A stretch of 64,000 nucleotides of DNA. Origin: Stenotrophomonas maltophilia (lineage in GTDB: Bacteria; Pseudomonadota; Gammaproteobacteria; Xanthomonadales; Xanthomonadaceae). Below, piece by piece: positions 37,895 to 45,700 of this stretch (position 1 is its first letter; each line of letters opens with the position of its first letter). The notes beneath the pieces were generated by a model. That model did no database searches. It worked only from the letters and a program-made list of their open reading frames with translations, and was not told where the DNA came from. The stretch covers positions 1,054,001 to 1,118,000 of the forward strand of contig NZ_CP037858.1 in the NCBI RefSeq assembly GCF_006974125.1, read 5' to 3'. A program made the translations under genes and the position numbers.

Positions 37895-38575
37895 TCAGGC
37901 ACATCCTTCAATCAGTTCAATCGCATCGCTGGTTCCCCAGTACATCTGAGTGACCCTCCCTTCAAACAGTTCCACGCGGATACCCAGGTCCGAACCCGGG
38001 TCCTGCCAGGTGAGGTACTCGCCCTGGTCACCGTCGTAGGCATGCGGGCTGGATACCGGCGGCTTCGGAAACTGGGCCATGGCCTGGGCGCGGGTCATGC
38101 CGACACGCAGGCCGAACGGACCGGGCTGCTGGGTCGGCGCCCCGCTCTCCGGATCCAGGCCGAGATCGAAACGGACGACGCGATCTTCATCAGTCATCAT
38201 CGACACGCCAGGCGGCAGCCCCTTGCCGTCGTAGTACTCGCAACTGCCACCGATGGCTTCGACGGCCCCTTGCGCGGTCCACGGCCCGAGTGCCTTCAGA
38301 TCGGTCATATGCTGGCCGATCAGCACCTCGCCGGCATGGTCCAGCGCCACCGAGACCACCGCGGGCGCGCCATCGCTGTCCGTGTCTTCCACTGACGGCG
38401 GATCGACGATCGGCGTGCGCGCCATCGGGTCAAGGTCATCATTCGCTGCCGGCTGCTGTGCCGGCTGCGTAGTGGCCTTGGCGGCCGGTGCCAGCACCGG
38501 CGGCTCCGGCGGCTGGCACGCGGCCAACCCCAGCGCCAGCAGCAGCACGCCACTGTTCCGCAACAGCGCGCTCAC
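37895..38575 (-). CDS. Putative lipoprotein between trpB and trpA
   Basis: The 226 residues start at GTG 38575, overlapping the trpB stop (GTGA). The N-terminus [23 protein letters not shown] is a lipoprotein signal with lipobox LAAC, the Cys at residue 20. A Pro/Ala/Gln-rich linker (about 23-60) precedes a folded domain of about 150 residues. That domain contains [21 protein letters not shown] and [18 protein letters not shown] and ends in [17 protein letters not shown]. It shares no pathway logic with tryptophan synthase but is locked between its two subunit genes. I do not recognise the domain and give no function. Confidence 0.88.
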   Translation of the reverse strand: MSALLRNSGVLLLALGLAACQPPEPPVLAPAAKATTQPAQQPAANDDLDPMARTPIVDPPSVEDTDSDGAPAVVSVALDHAGEVLIGQHMTDLKALGPWTAQGAVEAIGGSCEYYDGKGLPPGVSMMTDEDRVVRFDLGLDPESGAPTQQPGPFGLRVGMTRAQAMAQFPKPPVSSPHAYDGDQGEYLTWQDPGSDLGIRVELFEGRVTQMYWGTSDAIELIEGCA

Positions 38576-39789
38576 AGCACCAGCCCTTCGCGCGCGGCGA
38601 TGGTATGCACGTCCTTGTCGCCACGGCCGGACAGGTTGCACAGCACGATCTGGTCACGCGGACGACCGCGCGCCAGCTTGATCGCCTGCGCCAGCGCATG
38701 GCTGGACTCCAGCGCCGGCAGGATGCCTTCGGTGTGGGCCAGCAGGTGGAAGGCCTGCAGTGCTTCCTCATCGGTGATGCCGAGGTAGCGTGCACGACCG
38801 GTATCGGCCAGGAACGCGTGCTCCGGGCCGACGCCCGGATAGTCCAGGCCGGCCGACACCGAATGGGTCTCGATGATCTGGCCGTCGTCGTCGCACAGTA
38901 CATAGGTGCGGTTGCCATGCAGCACGCCCGGGCGACCGGCAGCGATCGATGCTGCGTGACGGCCGGTGCTGATGCCATCACCTGCCGCTTCAGCGCCGAC
39001 GATCTCGACCTGGCGATCGTTGAGGAAGGCATGGAACAGGCCGATCGCATTGCTGCCGCCGCCCACGCAGGCGGTGATCGCATCCGGCAGGCGGCCGTAC
39101 TCGGCCAGCATCTGCTCGCGCGCCTCACGGCCGACGATGGCATTGAAGTCACGGACCATGCGCGGATACGGATCCGGGCCGGCCACGGTGCCGATGATGT
39201 AGAAGGTGTCCTGCACGTTGGTCACCCAGTCGCGCATGGCTTCGTTGAGCGCGTCCTTCAGGGTGGCCGAGCCGGAGGTGACCGGCACCACCGTCGCACC
39301 GAGCAGCTTCATGCGGTAGACGTTGATCTTCTGCCGCTCGATGTCGGTGGCGCCCATGTACACCACGCATTCCAGGCCCAGCCGCGCGGCGACGGTGGCG
39401 CTGGCCACGCCATGCTGGCCGGCGCCGGTCTCGGCAATGATGCGCTTCTTGCCCATCCGCGCCGCCAGCAGGGCCTGGCCGATGGTGTTGTTGATCTTGT
39501 GCGCGCCGGTGTGATTCAGGTCCTCGCGCTTGAGCAGGATCTGCGCGCCGCCGACGTGATCGCTCAGGCGTTCAGCATGGTAGATCGGGCTCGGCCGGCC
39601 CACGTAATGGGCCAGGTCGCGGTCGTAGGCCAGCTGGAATGCGGGATCCTGCCGCGCCTGGTCATAGGCCTGGGCCAGTTCCTGCAGCGGGCCGACCAGG
39701 GTTTCGGCGACGAAGCTGCCGCCGTAGCGGCCGAAGTGGCCCTGGGCATCCGGGAAAGCGTGATAGTCGGCAATGGGGGAGGCAGACAT
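38572..39789 (-). CDS. trpB: Tryptophan synthase beta subunit
   Basis: PLP enzyme that condenses indole with serine to give tryptophan. The 405 residues start at ATG 39789. The PLP Lys98 lies in [13 protein letters not shown], the catalytic Glu in [11 protein letters not shown], and the phosphate-binding loop in [24 protein letters not shown] at the N-terminus is typical of TrpB1. It is divergent from a TrpI-like LysR gene, so tryptophan-pathway control through indoleglycerol phosphate is likely by analogy with Pseudomonas trpBA. Confidence 0.98.
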   Translation of the reverse strand: MSASPIADYHAFPDAQGHFGRYGGSFVAETLVGPLQELAQAYDQARQDPAFQLAYDRDLAHYVGRPSPIYHAERLSDHVGGAQILLKREDLNHTGAHKINNTIGQALLAARMGKKRIIAETGAGQHGVASATVAARLGLECVVYMGATDIERQKINVYRMKLLGATVVPVTSGSATLKDALNEAMRDWVTNVQDTFYIIGTVAGPDPYPRMVRDFNAIVGREAREQMLAEYGRLPDAITACVGGGSNAIGLFHAFLNDRQVEIVGAEAAGDGISTGRHAASIAAGRPGVLHGNRTYVLCDDDGQIIETHSVSAGLDYPGVGPEHAFLADTGRARYLGITDEEALQAFHLLAHTEGILPALESSHALAQAIKLARGRPRDQIVLCNLSGRGDKDVHTIAAREGLVL

Positions 39790-39885
39790 GGATACGACCG
39801 ATGGTTCAGACAGGTGGATACTCTAGCGCACGGGTCGTGACCGGAAAATGGATATTATCTGGCGCATATCGTCAGGAAATCTCAC
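39790..39885. promoter_or_regulatory. trpB / LysR divergent control region
   Basis: A 96-nt spacer between divergent trpB and the LysR gene. TATTATCTGGCGCATATCG near 39852-39870 has loose dyad symmetry of LysR-box type. On the minus strand TAGAGT is a possible trpB -10. In Pseudomonas TrpI binds the equivalent spacer. This is a reading of layout plus family knowledge, not a proven site. Confidence 0.45.
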
Positions 39886-40773
39886 ATGAGCCGTTCCCTG
39901 CTGCCTCCACTCAATGCACTGCGCGCGTTCGAGGCCACGGCCCGTCTCGGCGGCGTTGGTCGCGCCGCGCAGGATCTGCACGTCACCCACGGTGCGGTCA
40001 GTCGGCAGTTGAAGCTGCTGGAGGATCACCTTGGCCTGGCCTTGTTCCAGCGGGCCGGCCGTGGCCTGCGCCTGACCGTCGCCGGCACCCGCCTGCAGGC
40101 AGCCTGCGGCGAGGCCTTCAGCGGCATCGAAGACTGCGTGCGCGAACTGCGACGGCCGGCAGCCTCTCCAGCGCTGGTACTGGGCTGCAGTGGCAGCGTG
40201 CTGGCGCGCTGGATGATTCCACGCCTGCCAGCGCTGCAGGCCGCCCTGCCCGGCGTGCGCCTGCAGTGGTCGGCGCTGGATGGCAGTTTCACCGAAGCGC
40301 AGGCGGCGCTGGACGCCGTGCTGCTGCTGGCGCAGGGCCCGTGGCCACGGGGCTGGCAGGTATGCGAGTTGGCACCGGAACGGGTTGGCGTGGTGGTGGC
40401 ACCATCGCATCCGGCGGCGCAGCGCCTGCGGCATGCACCGCCTTCGGCGCTGCTGCAGGAGACGCTGCTGCACACCAGCTCACGGCCGCAGGCATGGCCG
40501 GCATGGGCACAGGCGCACGCCCTGGACGCGTCGAAGCTGCAGCTGGGCACCGCCTTCGAGCACCTGTACTACCTGCTGGAAGCCGCTGTAGCCGGGCTGG
40601 GTCCGGCGATCGCGCCAGAGCCGCTGGTGGCCGAGGACCTGGCCGCGGGCCGCCTGGTCGCGCCCTGGGGATTTGCCGCCACCGGCGGCTTCTGGGTACT
40701 GGCATGGCCGGATGGTCCGGCCAACTCGCGCGTGCAAGCACTGGCGGACTGGGCGAGCCAGCAACTGCGCTGA
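39886..40773 (+). CDS. LysR-family regulator, TrpI-like
   Basis: The 295 residues have an N-terminal winged helix (RSLLPPLNALRAFEATARLG, AQDLHVTHGAVSRQLKLLE) and a C-terminal effector domain. The sequence start is that of the GcvA/AmpR/TrpI branch. It is transcribed away from trpB over a 96-nt spacer, which is the trpI-trpBA arrangement of pseudomonads, where TrpI plus indoleglycerol phosphate activates trpBA. I infer the same role here. It converges on telA with a long palindrome between them. Confidence 0.8.
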   Translation: MSRSLLPPLNALRAFEATARLGGVGRAAQDLHVTHGAVSRQLKLLEDHLGLALFQRAGRGLRLTVAGTRLQAACGEAFSGIEDCVRELRRPAASPALVLGCSGSVLARWMIPRLPALQAALPGVRLQWSALDGSFTEAQAALDAVLLLAQGPWPRGWQVCELAPERVGVVVAPSHPAAQRLRHAPPSALLQETLLHTSSRPQAWPAWAQAHALDASKLQLGTAFEHLYYLLEAAVAGLGPAIAPEPLVAEDLAAGRLVAPWGFAATGGFWVLAWPDGPANSRVQALADWASQQLR

Positions 40774-40780
40774 CGACGAG

Positions 40781-40845
40781 AAAGGGGACGGAGGGAATTA
40801 AGTCGTAAGTGGCACAAACGACTTGATCCCCTCCGTCCCTTTTTT
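40781..40845. terminator. Long imperfect palindrome between convergent lysR and telA
   Basis: The arms AAAGGGGACGGAGGGAATTA(AGTCGT) and the complementary AACGACTTGATCCCCTCCGT(CCCTTTTTT) pair over about 25 bp with few mismatches. The run of T at the right end and A at the left make it a possible bidirectional terminator. It belongs to the same family as the perfect palindrome at 60830-60895. Confidence 0.8.
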
Positions 40846-41954
40846 CAGCTGGCGGCCGGGGTGGCCAGTCGCTGCTGCAGGTCTTCGCGCAGGCGCGACA
40901 GTTCCACTTCCGCCTGCTGCCGCTGCTGCATCCCCTCACGATGGATGCTGCGCACTTCTTCCACCGTGGCGATCAGCTGGTCGTGAACATGGCGCAGCGT
41001 AGCCACGTCGATCACGCCGCGCTGGTTGCTGCGTGCGGTATCCACCGAGGCCTGGCGCATCAGGTCCGCGTTGCGGCGCATCAGTTCGTTGGTCGCGTCG
41101 TCGATGGCGCTGGCCAGCTCCGCGGCGGTCTTCTGCTCGCCCAGTGACAGCTGGATCGCGAACTGGCGCTTCCACGACGGGATGGTGATCTCGCGGACCG
41201 TGTTGAACTTCTCGATCAGCTGCAGTGCATTGGCCTGGATCAAGCGGATCATCGGCAGCGACTGGTCGGCGGCATGCTGCATCAGCTGCAGGTCGGACAC
41301 CCGCTTGTCGATCAGGCGGATCGCATTTTCGACCTCGCCCAGGCGGATCCGCTGCTGCGGGTCCTCACTGCCCTGCCCGGCCAGCTGCTCGGTCTGCAGT
41401 TCGGCCAGCCGCTGCTTGCCCGCAGCGGCGTACAGGCCCAGGGCATGGCGTTCCTCACGGACGATATCGTGCATGCGGTCGAACTCGCCCACACGCTTGC
41501 CCATCAGCACCTGCTGCGCGCCGACGTCTCCCAGCAGCTGCTCGATCTGCGCATTGGTGTCGCTGAACTTCTGCACCAGTTCACCCTTGGATGCGCGCAA
41601 CCGATCGATCAGGCCTCCAATCAACGGCACCCTGGAACGCTGCGCGAATCCGTCGAGCTTGAGGCTGCGTGCGATGCGCACGACTTCGCCCAGCTTTTCA
41701 CCACTGGCATCGAGATCACGATTGCGCACCTGGTCCAGCAGCTGGCTGGAGAACGCGGCCGTGCGGTTGGCGGCGTCGCGACCGAACACCTGCAGGTTGC
41801 CTGGGCGCAGGTCATCCAGCTCACGGCGGATCTCGGCGATACGCGGCAGATCCTCATGGACCAGGCCAAGGGCCTTCAGCGTTCCTTCGTCGAGCGTGGA
41901 AACGGCAGTGTTGGCGGGTACCAGCGTGCCGGGGCTCTGACTGTCCTGGGCCAT
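40845..41954 (-). CDS. telA: TelA / toxic anion resistance family protein
   Basis: The 369 residues form an all-helical cytoplasmic protein of the TelA (KlaA/TelA) family. Family blocks are IRRELDDLRPGNLQVFG at the N-terminus, then PLIGGLIDRLRASKGELVQK, and finally PSWKRQFAIQLSLGEQKTAA and NQRGVIDVATLRHVHDQLIA. The C-terminal 60 residues look like a coiled coil. Members occur in tellurite-resistance and stress operons and are linked to antimicrobial tolerance. The biochemical role is unsettled. It is the last gene of the yqiJ-yqiK-ATPase cassette, 40 nt after the 235-residue unknown. Confidence 0.92.
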   Translation of the reverse strand: MAQDSQSPGTLVPANTAVSTLDEGTLKALGLVHEDLPRIAEIRRELDDLRPGNLQVFGRDAANRTAAFSSQLLDQVRNRDLDASGEKLGEVVRIARSLKLDGFAQRSRVPLIGGLIDRLRASKGELVQKFSDTNAQIEQLLGDVGAQQVLMGKRVGEFDRMHDIVREERHALGLYAAAGKQRLAELQTEQLAGQGSEDPQQRIRLGEVENAIRLIDKRVSDLQLMQHAADQSLPMIRLIQANALQLIEKFNTVREITIPSWKRQFAIQLSLGEQKTAAELASAIDDATNELMRRNADLMRQASVDTARSNQRGVIDVATLRHVHDQLIATVEEVRSIHREGMQQRQQAEVELSRLREDLQQRLATPAAS

Positions 41955-41994
41955 CGGGCGATCTCCTTGAAATGGGTAAGCGGCTGTGGCCGGT

Positions 41995-42702
41995 TCAGCG
42001 CAGTCTAGCCTGAGCGGCCGCAACCTCGTCATCGATCTGGGCGTGCAGCGCAGCCGCCTTCCCCGCCAATGCAGCACCTGCGGCGCTCTGGTCGGCCAGT
42101 GCGGCCTGTCGCCAGGCGGGCAGCAGGACATCATGGATGCGCGCGAAACGCTGCAGCAGCACCGTGTCCTGGTCCTGCAGCAGCTGCCATTGACCGGCTT
42201 CGACGCGATGCAGGGTCGCCAGCCGGCGCAGGTGATCCAACCGTTGTGACAGCGCGGCATGCCCGGCCGCGTCGCACTTCGCCAGCCGTGATGCGCCCAA
42301 CTCAGCCCAGGCGTCCAGTGCTGTGGCCGCCTCTGAACGTTCATCGATGGCCAGAGCTCGCTGCTGCTGGCAATGCTGAAGGTGCTGGGCCTGCTCGCGC
42401 GCCTGCAGGGCCAGCACCCCCAGCTGCGACTGCAGCGCATGCCCTTCCGCCTCGCGGTCAACATCGCGCCCAAGCAGGCGCCCCCACCAGCCTTCCTGTC
42501 GCCGGATCTGCGCAGGATTCCCCGCCTGCAGGGCCAGAGCGATACGCGCCAGCGCGGCCACCAGGCCTTCGCCCGCAACCGAGGGCAACATGACGGCCCG
42601 CTGCGCAAGTGCCTGCAGCAGCGGCGTACCGTAATCGCCCAGCACGGCGATATCGGCCGTGTCCGGCAATACCGGTGACGGCAGTGGCGCCTGCGGGATC
42701 AC
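41995..42702 (-). CDS. Unknown helical protein between ATPase and TelA
   Basis: The 235 residues start at GTG 42702, overlapping the ATPase stop (GTGA), so it is made together with the ATPase. The first 40 residues are polar and include VLGDYGTPLLQALAQR. A GWWGRLLGRDVDREAEG motif lies at about 70-88. Residues 88-235 are rich in Leu, Ala, Gln and Glu with heptad-like spacing, suggesting a helical bundle or coiled coil. No signal peptide, membrane segment or catalytic motif is seen. I do not recognise the family. The position suggests a partner of TelA or the ATPase. Confidence 0.85.
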   Translation of the reverse strand: MIPQAPLPSPVLPDTADIAVLGDYGTPLLQALAQRAVMLPSVAGEGLVAALARIALALQAGNPAQIRRQEGWWGRLLGRDVDREAEGHALQSQLGVLALQAREQAQHLQHCQQQRALAIDERSEAATALDAWAELGASRLAKCDAAGHAALSQRLDHLRRLATLHRVEAGQWQLLQDQDTVLLQRFARIHDVLLPAWRQAALADQSAAGAALAGKAAALHAQIDDEVAAAQARLR

Positions 42703-45700
42703 GGCAGCGGCGGCGGCTGCGGTGTCGATGCCAGGCTGCCTTCGCCGTCTTCCGGCGGCAGCGACTCGCCGTAGAAGTGGCGCATCAGCGCTTCATCCAA
42801 TGCGCGTTCTTCCGGCGTCGTGGCACGGCGTACGCGAGCACGCGGCGGCACCGCGCCGCTGGAACCGCCGCGCTCGACCTGCTGCCGCGCCCAACCGGCG
42901 AACGCCGCCAGGGTCTGCGACACCTGTGCCTGCTGCGCCTGTGATGCCACCAGCAGTTCGACCAGAGGCGCCAATCCGGCCTGCAGATCTTCGGCCAGCA
43001 GCGTGGCCGGCGCGCTGTGGGCCACCGCGACCGGCTCCGGCGCAGCGGGTGCAGGGCGTGTTTCGGAGAGGCGCTGCAGGGCCTCGAGCAATGCCGGCCA
43101 CGGCGCTGGATCGGCAACGGCAACGGCAACGGGCGCCACGTCCGGCGCCGCCGGCGGCAACTGCAGCGCGCTGGCGATGTCCGCCAACTGCGCGACCACG
43201 CGTCCACCGACATCGCTGTCGTCGGCTCCCATGGCCTTGTTGCGCAGGAAATCACGCTTGATCTGAGCCCAGCGCTGCGACTGCACCTCATCCAGCACGC
43301 CGCGCAGTTCGGCCAGCTTCAGCAGGTTCTCCTCGGCGCCGGTGGTCAGCAGCTGCGCCTCGCCCAGGTAGTGGTCGGAGATCAGCTGCTGCAGCTCGTC
43401 CTCGTTCATCACCGGCGAGATCTTCTCCGCCAGCTTGTTCATGTTGCGGTAGCTGCCCTGCAGCCGGAACGGCGGTTCGGTACGGTAACGATCGTCCTGC
43501 GCGGCACTGGCGATGTACTGCTGGTTGACCCGGTAGACCACGTCGCGAACGCGCAGCATGCGCTGCAGGGTGGCGGTGATCTCGTTGATCTCGGCGCTGC
43601 TGTAGGCGTGGCTGAGGCCATTGGTGGAGACGTCCTTGCCCATCGCGCGATCGACCAGCACATACAGGTCGGCCATGTCACGCGTGGCCAGCGGCGCCAG
43701 CACCGGGTTGGAGGTCAGGCTGTTCTCGATGTAGCTCAGGGTGAACGACGCTTCCATGCCACCCAGCACATCGCCGAGGTTGTAGATGTCGGCGCGGTTG
43801 GCCAGCATGTCCGGAATCCTGAACACCTCACCGGACTCGGTGTACGGGTTGCCGGCCATGACCACGCAGAACTTCTTGCCACGCATGTCGTAGGTGCGGG
43901 TGCGGCCACGCCACACGCCTTCGATGCGACGGGTGCCATCGCACAGCGAAATGAACTTCTGCAGGAACTCGGGATGGGTGTGCTGGATGTCGTCGACGTA
44001 CAGCATGGTGTTGTTGCCCATCTCCAGCGCCAGGTTGAGCTTTTCCAGTTCCTGCCGCGAAGTGGCATCGGGCGCCTGTGCCGGGTCCAGCGAACGCACC
44101 TCGTGACCCAGCGCCGGGCCGTTGATCTTCATGAAGACCAGGCCCAGCCGGTGCGCCACGTATTCCATCAGCGTGGTCTTACCGTAGCCCGGGGGCGAGA
44201 TCATCATCAGCAAGCCCATCAGGTCGCTGCGCTTGTTCTCGCCGACCGTGCCCATCTGCTTGGCCAGGTTGTCGCCGATCACGCCCAGGTAGACATCGTT
44301 GATCAGCTTGTTGCGTACGAACGAAGACAGCGGCCGCGCCTTGAACTCGGACAGGCGCAGGGTCAGCCGTTCGCGGTTGATGATGCCCTGGCGTACCGCC
44401 TGGTAGGCATGGAAATCGGGCACGAATCGCTTCAGGTGGTGCTGCAGGCGTGCCAGGAAATCATCCAGTGACAGCGACAGCGAGCCGTTGTGGATGCGCG
44501 GGTGTTCGCCAAGCAGGCCCGGTACGTCCACGCGCAGCGGCGCGTCGCTGGCCCGCGTGCGCAGCTGGCGCTGCACCAGCAGCAGCGCAGCGGCCTCGTC
44601 GGCATGACCGGCATGCGCGGCCTGTGCAGGCAGACCGGCCAGCGCACGCAACCATTGCCCGGCCAGTGCCCAGCGTGCGGCCAGCGGATCCTGCGTACGC
44701 TGCAGCGCGCGCTCCAGTACTTCGCGCTGCCCGGCCTGGTCCAGTTGCTGGGCCAGGGCCTCCAGCAGGGCCTGGGCATGCTTGCTGGTGCTGAACACGG
44801 GTTCGCCGTTGACCAGTTCTTCGCCCAGATAGGCGGCCGCCGCCTCGGCGGCGTCTTCGTCGAAGGGCAACGACTGCGACTGCGCGAACGCACCAAGCGC
44901 AGCTGCCATTTCCGCGCGCAGAGCGACACGCCCTTCGTCCGAGCCGAACAGGCGGGCGATGGTTTCCGCCCCGGCCTGGCGGCTGGGCCATTGCAGTACC
45001 GCTTCTTCGCGCTGCTGCGCCGCCCAGAACAACAGGGCCAGCGCGCGCACCCGCGGGCCGTGACGCAGCGCGCCCGCAGACTGCTGCAAGGGCAGCAGCG
45101 CGCGCAGGATCAGCGCGGCGTCATGGTCATGGATACCGCGCTCGTAGCCTTCGCGATAGCGCGGCGCAGCGAAGGCACGGACGCGCTGGTCCAGTGCTTC
45201 GGGTGTGGCGACATCGTGCTGCAGCTGCGCCAGGTCCAGCCCATCGTGGCCCTGCTGTGCGGCCAGCAGCAGGCTGCCGGCCAGGTATTCGCCGCGGTAG
45301 ATCGCATCGGATTCCGAATCCAGCGTCACCGGCCAGAACGGCCTGAGTGCCTCCAGTTCCGGGTCGTGCAGGGTTTCCAGGAAGTCGGTGCCGGTCAGGT
45401 GGATGGCCAGCGTATCGCCACGCGGCAACAGGGTCAGGTCCAGGGCCTGGGTGTTGACGCTGAAGCGGTGGCGCGGGCCAAGCCGGACCACGTTGCCACC
45501 GGCTTCGTAGAGGTCGCTGCGGTCGCGCAACTGGCGCACTGCCTGGTCGCGCACGCCCTTCAGGCGCGCCTCGATGTCATCGGCCTTGACGTTGTCGCGC
45601 AGGGTGCGCAGCCGCTCGGCCAGCTCGCGCAGCTTGAGGATCAGCGGGTCGCCGGCAAAGAACGCATTGAGTTCATCGGCGGTGGCAAAACGCTCGGTGC

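Noticed and set aside
40845..41954. Calling the cassette a tellurite-resistance ter operon
   Set aside because: No TerB, TerC, TerD or TerZ-like gene is present. Only TelA is shared with such loci.
40845..42608. Longer TelA frame of 587 codons
   Set aside because: The extra N-terminus is the 235-aa gene read in another frame. ATG 41954 gives the family start.
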